Source of the DNA: Poriferisodalis sp022821985
GTDB taxonomy: Bacteria > Actinomycetota > Acidimicrobiia > Acidimicrobiales > Poriferisodalaceae
DNA: 64,000 bases
Direction of reading: 5' to 3'
Assembly (NCBI RefSeq): GCF_965219595.1
Contig: NZ_OZ244781.1
Coordinates: 2,852,001 to 2,916,000 of the forward strand
Shown piece after piece: positions 35,636 through 46,100 of this stretch (its first letter is position 1; the number at the start of each line of letters is the position of its first letter). Both the position numbers and the translations under genes were made by a program. The notes beneath the pieces were generated by a model. It worked only from the letters and a program-made list of their open reading frames with translations, had not been told where the DNA came from and searched no databases.

Positions 35636-38600
35636 GCGGAGCGAGGGTCAACACGAACGGAGCGCTGAGTCGACTGAGGGACTCTGTGCCTGGCGATGGA
35701 ACCAGAGTGTGCTGCGGCGACCGTCCTCACCCGCGCGCAAAGATGTTCACAGCAGAGTTCGAGGGCAACGGGCGCACCATCGCCAACCTGTACATCAATG
35801 ACCGCCATCTGTTCTACGCCGGGCTGTTCGGCATTATCGGCCCCGGCGGGATCGTTCGCAACTTCGGGCTGACCGCACCCAACGCGGACAGCGGAGTGTT
35901 CGGACGCTGGTATGTGGGGGCGCTGACCGGCGATATCGAGCGGGGCAGGGTCAGCGGCGTCTATTCCGATCTCGACGTGTCGGGAAGGTACATGGTCGGC
36001 GGGCTGGCCGGCACTATCTGGGGTTACGGCTCCATGATTGAGAGTTATGCCACCGGCGACGTCACCGGCATAGAGACCGTTGGCGGCTTGCTGGGATCAT
36101 CGAGCAGGTCTGGTGTTGCTGCCGTTTACGCCACCGGTGACGTGACGGTTGAAGTCGGTCAAGGTGGTGGCTTGGTCGGTTCTAGCGGCGATGGACATCT
36201 GCGGGCGGCATACGCCACGGGCTCAGTCATCGGAACTGACTACTACCCGCAACAGCGCATCGGGGGATTGGTCGGCGGTGGATTGATCGGCGTGTCCGTC
36301 CACGCATCGTTCACGCCGTGGATGCGAGCGAACTATGCCACCGGCCACGTCAGCAGTCCAAGCGGCGTGATCGCAGCCGGCGGGTTTGCCGGGGACTGCA
36401 GGGGGGCCGAGCGAAAGCGCAGCGAAGGCAACAACTACTGGGACGCAGAAACCACTGGCATGGCCGCCGGCCCGGGTTGTGGTTTGGGCTTCACCACTGC
36501 CCAGTTGCAGGCGCCCACCGGTTACACCGGCATCTACACAGACTGGAACGTGGATGTGAACGTGGGCAGCTACTACGGGAGCTTTCCCGGTCCGGGTGAT
36601 GACCCGTGGGACTTCGGCACGTCTACTCAGTATCCGGTGCTGAAGTATTGCGCCGACAAGCCGGGCATCGAGACCCCTGACGGGCAGCCCTACTGCCCGC
36701 TGCAACCTGACAATCAGCGCGGCCCTTCGAGCGGCCAGGTCGGGACTGCCTCCAATCCCGTGGTGAACGTGGCTGCGGCCACCAACACGCGCGAGGGTGA
36801 GACCATTGCGTTCGTCATCGCCGGCAACCCGAATCCGTCCGCTGACCTGCCGGTGAACGTCTCCGTCACGGCCAGCGGCGACTACGGCGTCACCGCCCAG
36901 ACAAAGACCGTGACCATCCCCGCCCACGGCAGCTACACCCTGAATGTCGCCACGACCAATGACAACGTGGACGAGGACAATGGCACTGTCACCGTGACGG
37001 TCGACACAGGCACGGGCTACACGGTCTCAGCTACAGCCGGCGCGGCCAGCGTCACAGTCGAGGACGACGATGTGCCCGAGATCAGCATCGCAGCCGTGGA
37101 TGCCGACATCGACGAGGGCGGTGTTGCGGTGTTCGCGTTGGCTGCTGTTCCGGTGCCGGCCTCGCCGTTGACTGTGAACGTCTCAGTGGCCCAGTCCGGC
37201 GAATTCGGTGTCTCGACGGGTTCGCGTCAGGTGACGGTCGGCACATCGGGGACGGGCACGTTGTCGGTGCCGACGTCGGGCGATTCGGTTGATGAGGTGA
37301 ACGGCTCGGTGACGGCGACGGTCCGCAGCGGTTCGGGGTATTCGGTGTCGTCGTCGGCGCGTTCGGCGTCTGTGGCAGTCCAAGACGACGATCACGATGA
37401 TGCGTGCGTGGTGGCGTTGTGGGGTGACGGCAGCGTCAGCGGGAGGTGGGCTCGTGACTTTACGGGCTGGTTCATCGTTCCGTCCCAAGGTGATGGCAGC
37501 GTCAGCGGGATGTGGGCCGCTAGCTGCAGTTCGGCGGAGCGTGCTGGCCGGTTTGCGCGGTTCTATACGTTCTCGCTGGACAGCCCGAGCCAGGTGACGA
37601 TCGATCTGGAATCGCCGCATGGGCATACCACATATCTGTATTTGCGCGCCGGGTCGGGCCAGAGGTCGGGTGAGGCGCTGGCAAGCGACGACAATCGCGG
37701 CGACAGGGACAACACGCGGATCCGTCACCAGCTTGCGGCGGGCGATTACACCATCGAGGCGACGACGGACCGCGCGCGGGTAGCGGCGCCATTCACGCTG
37801 ACGGTCGCAGTGGCTGAAGACGATGATCCGGTGTCGACAGGCGATCCGTGTGTGGTGGCGTTGTCGGGTGATGGGAGCGTCACAGGGGAGTGGGCTGCGG
37901 GGTGCGCTTCTTCGGATCGCGGCGGTCGATACGCGTTGTTCTATTCGTTCTCTGTGGACGCTTCGAGCCAGGTGACGGTCGATCTGGAGTCCTCAGTCGA
38001 CACGTATCTGTATCTGCGCGCCGGTGTCGGTCAGAAGCAGGGCGCTGTGCTGGAGTCCGACGATGACGGCGGCGACGGGTACGACTCGCGGATCAGCAGA
38101 ACGCTGGCGGCGGGCGATTACACGATCGAGGCGACGACGTATCGCGCGTCGACACGGGGGTCGTTCACGCTGACCGTGGACGGCATCCCGGCGCAGACGG
38201 TGGTCCAGCCGGACCTGGAGTTGCAGCAGGATCCCGAGGTCAGCATCGCCGCCAGCGCCGACATCGACGAGGGCGACGATGCGACGTTCACTGTCACTGC
38301 GGTCCCGGCGCCCACAGCGGCGCTGGATGTGACTGTGGCGGTCGCCCAGTCGGGCGATTTCGGTGTGTCGCCGCGCTCGCATACGGTCACGGTCCCGGCG
38401 TCTGGCAGCGCCACGCTGACGGTCGCCACAGTCGGCGACTCGGTCGACGAGCCCGACGGGTCGGTCACCGCGACGGTCGGCGTCGGGACGGGTTACACGG
38501 TCTCGGCGACGGCGGGGTCGGCGTCGGTGGTGGTGGCTGATGACGACGGCGCTGTTCCGCCGCCGTCGGTGTGTGTGCCGTCTTTGCCGTCTGATGCGGT

Positions 38601-40179
38601 GACGGTGTCCGTGGTGACTGGTTGGCGTGACGAGTATTCCCATGCTGCGCATCGGCAGCGCTGGGATCGGGTGCTGGCTGCTTTGGGGGTGGACACCGGC
38701 GAGGAGGCGATGACCGTGGCCGATGCGCAGGCAGTCAAGGAGCGGATCGACAATGACCGCTGGGACCGCACCGTCCGCACGCTGGTGGCCATGGCCCAAT
38801 GCGACACCGACCCGCCGCCTGCCGCCGTTCCTGTGGTGAGCGTCGCGGCCGGCGGCGGGATCGCCGAGGGCGGCGATGCGGTGTTCACGGTGTCTGCTGT
38901 TGCGGCGCCGTCGGCACCGCTGGCAGTAAGCGTCACGGTGGCCCAGACAGGCGACTTCGGCGCAGCGACCGGCACGCGCCAAGTGGCCGTCCCGACATCG
39001 GGCACCGTCACGCTGACAGTGGCCACTGTGAACGACTCCGCGGATGAGGCCGACGGGTCGGTCGCTGTCACGGTCAACGGCGGCAGCGGCTACTCCGTGT
39101 CCGCGGCCGCGGGCACAGCCACGGTCGCGGTCGCGGATGACGACGATCCGCCTGCGCCTGTGGCTGATCCTGAGGTCAGCATCACCGCCGTCGGCGGGGT
39201 GACTGAGGGCGGTGACGCGACGTTCACGGTGTCTGCTGTTCCGGCGCCGTCGGCGGCGTTGACGGTGGAGGTGACGGTTTCGCAGTCGGGCGATTTCGGT
39301 GTCGCAACGGGGTCGCGGTCGGTCACGGTGCCGTCGTCGGGCAGTGTGACGCTGACTGTCGCCACGGTCGGCGACAGCACCGACGAGCCGGCCGGGTCGG
39401 TGACGGTCACGGTCGACGCCGGCAGCGGCTACACGGTGTCCCCGTCGGCGGGCACTGCGACGGTGGCGGTGGCCGATGACGACGACCCGCCTCCGCCGCC
39501 TGCGGTGGACCCTGTGGTGAGCGTCACGGCCGGCGGCGGGGTGACTGAGGGCGGCGACGCGACGTTCACGGTCACTGCTGACCCTGCGCCGTCGGCGGCT
39601 TTGACGGTGGAGGTGACCATCGCTCAGGTCGGCGATTACGGCGTAGCGGCCGGGTCGCGTCAGGTGACCATCCCGACTTCGGGCACTGTCACCTTGACCG
39701 TCGCCACGACCGGCGATAGCACCGACGAGGCCGAGGGCACGGTCACGGCGACGGTGGGTTCGGGCAGCGGCTACACCGTGTCCCCGTCGGCGGGCACAGC
39801 CGCGGTGGCGGTGGCAGATGACGACGACCCGCCGCCGAACGCGACGCCGTCGTTGTCGATCAGCGACGCGTCGGCTAGCGAGGGCGGCACGCTGACGTTC
39901 ACGGTGACGCTCAGTCCGGCCAGCGGCCGTTATGTGTGGGTGCACTATTACGCGCGACCTGCGTTCGGGGCTGAGTTGTCGGCGACCTTCGCGGACTTCG
40001 CGCAGGCCTACGGGATGCTGACCTTCAGACCCGGCGAGACAACCAAGACCATCACGGTGGCAGCGGTCGACGACAGCAGCCCAGAAGACGACGAGACGTT
40101 CAGAGTCGTGCTGTACTCCGCAGCCCAAGCAGCGATCGCCGACGGCGAAGGCGTCGGCACCATCACCGACAACGACTGA
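34072..40179 (+). CDS. giant secreted GLUG / Calx-beta repeat protein (protein B)
   Basis: 2035 aa from ATG 34072 (MLMPRRFTGLVVASVAVVLV); the frame opens at 34024 but the signal peptide fits this start, cleaving after GASA. Order: a cysteine-containing domain (CPVPAEGR ... GECPCEV, about 40-165); two 'V..D.V.VTVTAVDDD' beta domains (about 167-400); a calcium-loop-like 'DIDDDGLIEI' near 419; a GLUG-type beta-helix region ('GGLVGSS', 'YATGDV', to about 870); then seven Calx-beta units, two PPC-like modules and one helical cysteine module. The C-terminus is nearly identical to protein A. No catalytic domain recognised. Likely cell-surface or released adhesin; paralogue of protein C. Confidence 0.82.
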   Translation: MLMPRRFTGLVVASVAVVLVALSLSPVGASAGLASVQASVLPDAGVGKDPCPVPAEGRLRSDAECDVVVRLVNNSSAVSTFSISESGAAGALDESVFSPSLPGKSRLGECPCEVTVAANSSATFGLRVEVGDVTPGWYTSRVRVHRLHTGGRLLHSFLLKIEEVGADWDVTVSRDSLSLAEADDPDTADAWEHQAAYSVRLTEEPSGDVTVTPVSADASVVAVSGALTFTAADWQTPKTVTVTAVDDDIANVGDRHASIRHDVSGVGVGDVTADDVAVVVADDDIRGVSVSAGTLALDEADDPDTGGVLEHRGAYTVRLTSEPAGGDVTIDLASGDTSVATVTPATLTFTSADWSTERTVTVTAVDDNTNTAGGRQTSIAHTVTSAGDYAGMSADSVAVTVGPLRIDPCTTDTGGDYDIDDDGLIEICNLAQLNAVRWDLNGDGAADVYPPDKDGVTGHDPDGAAKHAAAFPNAITNMGCPTGGCAGYELSADLDFDTNANGRADTGDDYWNNGLGWHPLIGGARVNTNGALSRLRDSVPGDGTRVCCGDRPHPRAKMFTAEFEGNGRTIANLYINDRHLFYAGLFGIIGPGGIVRNFGLTAPNADSGVFGRWYVGALTGDIERGRVSGVYSDLDVSGRYMVGGLAGTIWGYGSMIESYATGDVTGIETVGGLLGSSSRSGVAAVYATGDVTVEVGQGGGLVGSSGDGHLRAAYATGSVIGTDYYPQQRIGGLVGGGLIGVSVHASFTPWMRANYATGHVSSPSGVIAAGGFAGDCRGAERKRSEGNNYWDAETTGMAAGPGCGLGFTTAQLQAPTGYTGIYTDWNVDVNVGSYYGSFPGPGDDPWDFGTSTQYPVLKYCADKPGIETPDGQPYCPLQPDNQRGPSSGQVGTASNPVVNVAAATNTREGETIAFVIAGNPNPSADLPVNVSVTASGDYGVTAQTKTVTIPAHGSYTLNVATTNDNVDEDNGTVTVTVDTGTGYTVSATAGAASVTVEDDDVPEISIAAVDADIDEGGVAVFALAAVPVPASPLTVNVSVAQSGEFGVSTGSRQVTVGTSGTGTLSVPTSGDSVDEVNGSVTATVRSGSGYSVSSSARSASVAVQDDDHDDACVVALWGDGSVSGRWARDFTGWFIVPSQGDGSVSGMWAASCSSAERAGRFARFYTFSLDSPSQVTIDLESPHGHTTYLYLRAGSGQRSGEALASDDNRGDRDNTRIRHQLAAGDYTIEATTDRARVAAPFTLTVAVAEDDDPVSTGDPCVVALSGDGSVTGEWAAGCASSDRGGRYALFYSFSVDASSQVTVDLESSVDTYLYLRAGVGQKQGAVLESDDDGGDGYDSRISRTLAAGDYTIEATTYRASTRGSFTLTVDGIPAQTVVQPDLELQQDPEVSIAASADIDEGDDATFTVTAVPAPTAALDVTVAVAQSGDFGVSPRSHTVTVPASGSATLTVATVGDSVDEPDGSVTATVGVGTGYTVSATAGSASVVVADDDGAVPPPSVCVPSLPSDAVTVSVVTGWRDEYSHAAHRQRWDRVLAALGVDTGEEAMTVADAQAVKERIDNDRWDRTVRTLVAMAQCDTDPPPAAVPVVSVAAGGGIAEGGDAVFTVSAVAAPSAPLAVSVTVAQTGDFGAATGTRQVAVPTSGTVTLTVATVNDSADEADGSVAVTVNGGSGYSVSAAAGTATVAVADDDDPPAPVADPEVSITAVGGVTEGGDATFTVSAVPAPSAALTVEVTVSQSGDFGVATGSRSVTVPSSGSVTLTVATVGDSTDEPAGSVTVTVDAGSGYTVSPSAGTATVAVADDDDPPPPPAVDPVVSVTAGGGVTEGGDATFTVTADPAPSAALTVEVTIAQVGDYGVAAGSRQVTIPTSGTVTLTVATTGDSTDEAEGTVTATVGSGSGYTVSPSAGTAAVAVADDDDPPPNATPSLSISDASASEGGTLTFTVTLSPASGRYVWVHYYARPAFGAELSATFADFAQAYGMLTFRPGETTKTITVAAVDDSSPEDDETFRVVLYSAAQAAIADGEGVGTITDND
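37423..37510 (+). repeat. in-frame 66-bp duplication in a PPC-like module of protein B
   Basis: GGTGACGGCAGCGTCAGCGG at 37423 recurs at 37489 with one change, a 22-codon period, so GDGSVSGRW is followed by GDGSVSGMW. The spacer between them (ARDFTGWFIVPSQ) has no counterpart in other PPC-like modules. Confidence 0.7.
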
Positions 40180-40363
40180 CAGGCGAGCAGGGTCAGTAGA
40201 TGCCGGGCGGAAGTCCGGCCGAATAAATCAGCAGCCTGCTAGACCTCGAAGCGAGGTCCGGGGCCGTAGGCGACGCTGGGGCCGCGTGGGGCGTCAGTGG
40301 TCCGTTCGAGCATTTCGCGATCGACGAGTTCGCGCAGGATGGCCGATGCTCTTGGTGTGCCGA
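39418..40363. repeat. near-identical 0.95-kb direct repeat, right copy (partner 31107-32052)
   Basis: Same segment as 31107-32052, offset 8311 bp: the end of protein B, its 3' gap and the first part of the AlbA_2 pseudogene. Beyond 40363 homology to the left locus resumes after skipping 224 bp. Confidence 0.9.
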
Positions 40364-40558
40364 GCTCGGGCTGCGTCCGTCTCGGGACGCTGGAAGGCCT
40401 GAGCCATCTGGGTCGGCGCGACGGTGCCTGACGCGCAGAGTCGGCGCAGCACCAGCAGCAGTTCGACATGGTTGCGCTGTGCATCCTCGAGAAGCGCTAC
40501 GCACGAAGCAAAATCAGGTTCGGCAGGGCCGCCACCGAACTGAACCCGTACGGCTCCC
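40239..40558 (-). pseudogene. truncated copy of the AlbA_2-type regulator gene
   Basis: Matches 31928-32471, the C-terminal coding part, with the intact stop and FEV end. Left-locus bases 32053-32276 are missing at the junction near 40363. Homology stops near 40558, just before the IMPase gene, so the AlbA_2 and HATPase domains are absent. The missing 224 bp is not a multiple of three and shifts the frame. Confidence 0.85.
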
Positions 40559-40590
40559 CGAGTCTGAGAAAGGCTGGCAGCATTCGACGC

Positions 40591-41358
40591 GTGAACTCAG
40601 CAGGCCGCGACCGGCTCGCGTTGCTGCGCAGGACAGCCGACGCCGTTCAGGCGGCGCTGGCCGCCTTCGATCGTTGGAGCGTCGGCGGCGACCGGCCCGA
40701 TCAGTACGCGCTCGACCAAGTCGCCGACGCCGCTGCGCTGGGCGTGCTCGACGCGGCCGGCGTCGGCGTGCTGAGCGAGGAATCGGGCCTGCGCGCCGGG
40801 TCATCCGGCGAGACTGTCATTGTCGACCCTGTTGACGGCTCGACCAACGCGTCGCGCCGTATCCCGCACTATTGCATCAGCTTGTGCGCTGTGGACGGGC
40901 TGGCGCCGGTTGCCGGGCTGGTGCGGCATCTCGTCTCGGGTGAGGAATTCACGGCCGTGGCCGGCGGGGGAGCACATCTCGACGGACGCCCGATCAGGCC
41001 CAGCGGGCGGACGAGCGGCGAGCGGGCCGTGATCGGCGTCTCGGGCCGTCCCGGCGCTGAGTTGCCGGTCTGGCAGGTGCGGGTGCTGGGCTCGGCTGCG
41101 CTCGACCTGTGTGCTGTCGCCTGCGGCCGGCTCGATGCGTATCTGGACCTCAACTCGAATCACGGCGTCTGGGACTACGCCGCAGGCATCCTGATCTGCA
41201 GTGAGGCAGGCGCATGGACCGGCGAGGCCGGCGGCAGGGAGCTCTTCCACCTCAGCCACAGCGAGCGTCGGGGGCCCGTCGCTGCCAGTACGCCCGAACT
41301 GGCGGCGCTGCTCGGACACGCTCGGCGGCCGGGGTCTGGGTCAGGCGGCGGCCGGTAG
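40591..41358 (+). CDS. inositol monophosphatase family protein
   Basis: 255 aa from GTG 40591; the frame opens at 40468 but that part is antisense to the AlbA_2 remnant. Metal-site motifs: LSEESG (motif 1 Glu pair), VDPVDGSTNASRR (motif A, DPxDGST), and WDYAAGILICSEAG (motif B, WDxAAG). The family hydrolyses small phosphomonoesters such as inositol-1-phosphate, histidinol phosphate or 3'-phosphoadenosine 5'-phosphate, using Mg2+. DGSTN in place of DGTTN and a short length (usual about 260-270) leave the substrate open. A deleted copy lies at 33821-33916. tRNA-Val follows 21 bp downstream. Confidence 0.85.
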   Translation: MNSAGRDRLALLRRTADAVQAALAAFDRWSVGGDRPDQYALDQVADAAALGVLDAAGVGVLSEESGLRAGSSGETVIVDPVDGSTNASRRIPHYCISLCAVDGLAPVAGLVRHLVSGEEFTAVAGGGAHLDGRPIRPSGRTSGERAVIGVSGRPGAELPVWQVRVLGSAALDLCAVACGRLDAYLDLNSNHGVWDYAAGILICSEAGAWTGEAGGRELFHLSHSERRGPVAASTPELAALLGHARRPGSGSGGGR

Positions 41359-41379
41359 CCTGCCAGACCCGGCCGCCCG

Positions 41380-41453
41380 GGGCGCTTAGCTCAGATGGCG
41401 AGAGCACCTCCCTTACAAGGAGGGGGTCGCAGGTTCGAGTCCTGCAGCGCCCA
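41380..41453 (+). tRNA. tRNA-Val (TAC)
   Basis: 74-nt cloverleaf: acceptor GGGCGCT/AGCGCCC, D-arm TAGCTCAG, anticodon stem CTCCC with loop TTACA region giving anticodon TAC, T-arm GCAGG-TTCGAGT-CCTGC, discriminator A. CCA is not encoded. This is the intact member of three related tRNA-Val sequences in the window. Confidence 0.92.
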
Positions 41454-41471
41454 CCGATAGGTGCCGGGCCG

Positions 41472-41531
41472 TGAATTCAGAGCGCGATGATGTGTGGAAT
41501 CATCTCGTGTGTCTCAGGACGAGTGCGTGCG
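41472..41531 (+). repeat. 5' flank element of the giant genes, copy upstream of protein C
   Basis: Matches 23042-23101 upstream of protein A. It contains the GATGAT/ATCATC inverted repeat about 40 bp before the chosen start of protein C. The protein B copy (34009-34040) keeps GATGATGTGTG but has a mismatch in the second arm. Confidence 0.6.
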
Positions 41532-41533
41532 CT

Positions 41534-43107
41534 GGGGGTTCGGATGCTGATGCCGCGGCGGTTCACGGGTCTGGTTGTTGCTTCGGTTGCTGTTGTTCTC
41601 GTTGCGCTGTCGCTGTCTCCTGTTGGGGCGTCGGCTGGTTTGGCGTCGGTTCAGGCGTCGGTTCTGCCTGATGCCGGAGCGGGCAAGGATCCTTGTCCGG
41701 TTCCTGCGGAGGGCAGGCTGCGGTCTGACGCGGAGTGCGATGTGGTGGTCCGGCTGGTCAACAACAGTTCGGCTGTTTCGACGTTCTCTATCAGCGAGAG
41801 CGGTGCTGCGGGTGCGCTTGATGAGAGCGTGTTCAGTCCGTCGCTGCCGGGGAAGAGCAGGCTGGGGGAGTGTCCGTGCGAGGTGACGGTTGCCGCGAAC
41901 TCGTCGGCGACGTTCGGGCTTCGGGTCGAGGTGGGCGATGTGACGCCGGGCTGGTACACGAGCCGTGTCCGTGTGCATCGGCTGCACACCGGCGGGCGGC
42001 TGTTGGCCAGTTTCCAGGTCAAGATCGACGAGGTCGGTGCGGACTGGGACGTGACGGTGTCGCGGGGCTCCCTGTCCTTGGCTGAGGCCGACGATCCCGA
42101 CAGTGCCGGCGCGTGGGAGCATCAGGCGGCTTATTCGGTGAGGCTGACCGAGGAGCCCTCCGGCGATGTCACCGTCACGCCGGTGAGCGCCGACGCGTCG
42201 GTCGTTGCGGTGTCGGGGGCGTTGACGTTCACGGCTGCGGACTGGCAGACCCCCAAGACGGTGACGGTGACTGCTGTCGACGACGACATAGCCAACGTCG
42301 GGGACCGTCACGCGAGCATCCGCCACGACGTCAGCGGCGTCGGCGTCGGTGACGTGACGGCGGACGACGTAGCCGTCGTGGTCGCCGATGACGACATTCG
42401 GGGCGTGAGCGTGTCGGCAGGCACGCTGGCGCTCGACGAGGCCGACGATCCCGATACCGGCGGGGTTCTCGAGCACCGAGGCGCCTACACAGTGCGCCTG
42501 ACAAGCGAGCCCGCCGGCGGCGATGTGACTGTCGGTCTGGCCAGCGGCGACACGTCTGTGGCGACGGTCACCCCGGCGACGCTGAAGTTCACCTCTGCTG
42601 ACTGGGGTATCCCGCAGACGGTGACGGTCACCGCGGTCGACGACAGCACCGACACTGCGAGCGGCCGTCAGACGAGCATCGCCCACACCGTCACCAGCAC
42701 CGGCGACTACGCCGGTATGACCGCAGCCGACGTGGCTGTCACGGTCGGCCCGCTGCGCATCGACCCATGCACCACCGACACCGGCGGCGATTACGACATC
42801 GACGACGACGGCCTGATCGAAATCTGCAACCTGGCCCAGCTCAACGCGATCCGCTGGGACCTCAACGGCGACGGCGCCGCTGACGTGTACCCGCCCGACA
42901 AGGACGGAGTAACCGGCCACGACCCCGACGGCACCACCAAGCACGCCGCAGCGTTCCCCAACGCCATCACCAACATGGGCTGCCCGACCGGCGGCTGCGC
43001 AGGCTATGAACTGAGCGCCGACCTGGACTTCGACACCAACGCCAACGGCCGAGCCGACACAGGCGACGACTACTGGAACAACGGCCTCGGCTGGCACCCA
43101 CTCATTG
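41534..43107. repeat. 1.57-kb direct repeat, right copy (partner 34062-35635)
   Basis: Same segment as 34062-35635 at an offset of 7472 bp. Homology between B and C continues further at protein level through the GLUG region but with many substitutions. Confidence 0.88.
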
Positions 43108-46100
43108 GCGGAGCGAAGATCAACTCGGCAAGAGAGCGGTATCGATTTTGGCACCATGCGGTTGCCGGTGGAATCGTTGAGTGTTGCGGCTACTTTCCCA
43201 ACCCGCGCGCTCGGATGTTCACAGCAGAGTTCGAAGGCAACGGGCGCACCATCGCCAATCTGTACATCAACGACCCCGTGCTCGATTACGTCGGACTGTT
43301 CGGCATCATCGGCCACGGTGCGCACGTTCGCAACTTCGGGCTGACCGCACCCAACGCGGACAGCAAGGTAGTTGGAGGCGCGCGGGTAGGAGCGCTGGCC
43401 GGCGATATCGAGCGGGGCAGGGTCAGCGGCGTCTATTCCGACATCGACGTGTCGGGAGAGCGCAAGGTCGGCGGGCTGGCCGGCTCCATCTGGCGCTTCG
43501 GTTTCATGATTGAAAGCTACGCCACCGGCGACGTCACCGGCAAAAGCATCGCCGGCGGCTTGCTGGGAGTTCTCAGCTGGTCCGGTGTCGCCGCCGTCTA
43601 CGCCACCGGAGACGTGACAGTTGAAGTCGACGAAGGTGGCGGCCTAGCCGGTTATCGTGCGGACGGCCACCTGCGGGCGGCATACGCCACCGGCTCAGTC
43701 AGCTACACCGGAGCTCACTCCAGTCCGGGTCGGCGCATTGGTGGATTAGTCGGCGGGTACGCGCACTGGTGGACCAAGTCATGGATGCGAGCGAACTATG
43801 CCACCGGTCGCGTCAGCAGCCCCAACGCCGAGATCACGTCCGGCGGGTTGACTGGAGGCTGCAAGCTGAGCAAGAGAGAGCGCAGCGAAGGCGCCAACTA
43901 CTGGGACGTAGAAGCCACCGGCATGGCTACCAGCCCGGACTGTGGCATGGGCTACACCACTGCCCAGCTGCAGGCACCCACCGGTTACACCGGCATCTAC
44001 GCAGACTGGAACGTGGACGTGAACGTGGGCAGTTATCACGGGAGCTTTCTCGGGCCGGGCGATGACCCGTGGGACTTCGGCACCTCTACCCAGTATCCGG
44101 TGCTGAAGTACTGCGCCGAGAAGCCGGGCATCGAGACCCCTGACGGGCAGCCGTACTGCCCGCTGCAACCCGGCAATCAGCGCGACCCCTCAAGCGGCCA
44201 AGTCGAGACCGACTCCAGTCCCGTGGTGAACGTGGCCGCGGCGACCGACATCAGCGAAGGCCAGTCCGCTGCCTTCATCATTGCAGCCAACCCGAATCCG
44301 TCGGCCGACTTGCCGGTGAACATCTCCGTCACGGCCGGCGGCGACTACGGCGTCACCGTCGAGACAACAACCGTGACCATCCCCGCAGACGGCAGCTACA
44401 CCCTGAGCGTTGCCACGACCGATGACAACGTGGACGAGGACGACGGCACTGTCACCGTGACGATCGACACAGGCACGGGCTACACGGTCTCCGCCACCGC
44501 GGGCACCGCGACGGTGGCGGTGGCTGATGACGATGTTGCGCCGTGTGATACTGCGGATGCCATCAGCCGGGCTCGCGCCGCGTTCGCGTGGCATGTCGAC
44601 AACAATGGCGGCAACGAGGCTTTGTTCTGGCAGATCCTCGCCTATCTCGGCGCGGACCCGATGCCTGCGCCGCCGGGCGGCACTGTTCCTGCGTCGACCA
44701 CCCCCGAGGCGGTGAGGACGTTCAGCGGCGGCAAGTCGTGGCCTGGTTGGGTGCAGATCAATGCTGCGATGCAGTGTCACACTCCGCCGCCTGTGGTGAG
44801 CATCGCTGCGGGCGCCGATGTGGACGAGGGCGACGTTGCGGTGTTCACGGTGTCTGCGGTTCCGGCGCCGTCGGCGGCTCTGGATGTGTCTGTGGCGGTC
44901 ACCGAGACAGGCGATTTCGGTGTGTCGCCGGGATCACGCATCGTCACGATTCCGGCGTCGGGCACGGCCACGCTGACGGTGGCGACGGCGAACGATTCGG
45001 TTGATGAGCCTGACGGGTCGGTGACGGCGACGGTGGGCGCCGGGACGGGTTACACGGTTTCCGCAACGGCCGGGGCGGCGTCGGTCGCGGTGGCTGATGA
45101 CGATGTGCCGCCGCCGTCGGTGTGTGTGCCGTCTTTGCCGTGGGATGCGGTGACGGTGGCTGTGGTGACTGGTTGGCGTGGCGAGCTCTCCCATGCTGCC
45201 CATCAGCAGCGCTGGGACCGGGTGCTGGCCGCGTTGGGGGTGGACACCGGCGAGACGGCGATGACCGTGGCTGACGCGCAGGCGGTCAAGGCGCGGATCG
45301 ACAATTCCCGCTGGGACCGCACGGTGCGCACGCTGGAGGCCATGGCCCAGTGCGGCACCGACCCGCCGCCTGCGCCTGCGGTGGACCCTGAGGTGAGCAT
45401 CGCTGCCGGCGGCGGGATCACCGAGGGCGGCGATGCCGCTTTCACGGTCACCGCTGATCCCGCGCCGACAGCAGCTTTGACAGTAGAAGTGACCGTCGCT
45501 CAGGCCGGCGATTTCGGCGTCACGACAGGGTCGCAGTCGGTGACGGTCCCCACCGGCGGCAGTGTCACGCTCACGGTGGCGACGGCGAACGACACCGCGG
45601 ATGAGCCCGACGGATCGGTGACGGCCACGGTCGGCGCCGGCAGCGGCTACACGATCTCCGCGGCCGCTGGCACAGCGACGGTCGCGGTCGCAGATGACGA
45701 CGATCCGCCTCCGCCTGTGGCCGTTCCTGAGGTGAGCATCACCGCAGGCGGCGGGGTGACCGAGGGCGGCGACGCGGTGTTCACGGTCACTGCTGTTCCG
45801 GCGCCGTCGGCGGCTTTGACGGTGGAGGTGACGGTCTCGCAGTCGGGTGATTTCGGTGTGTCGTCGGGTTCTCGGACGGTCACGGTCCCCACCACCGGCA
45901 GCGTGACGCTCACAGTGGCCACGACCGGCGACAGCGCTGACGAGCTGGACGGGTCGGTGACTGTCACGATCGGCGCCGGCAGCGGCTACACGGTGTCCCA
46001 GTTGGCGGGCACAGCGTCGGTCGGGGTGGCCGATGACGACGACCCGCCTCCGCCCCCGCCTCCGGTGGTGAACGCGGTTCCGTCGTTGTCGATCAGCGAC

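Noticed and set aside
40468..40590. N-terminal extension of the IMPase frame
   Set aside because: It reads through the antisense of the AlbA_2 pseudogene; GTG 40591 starts the phosphatase-like sequence.
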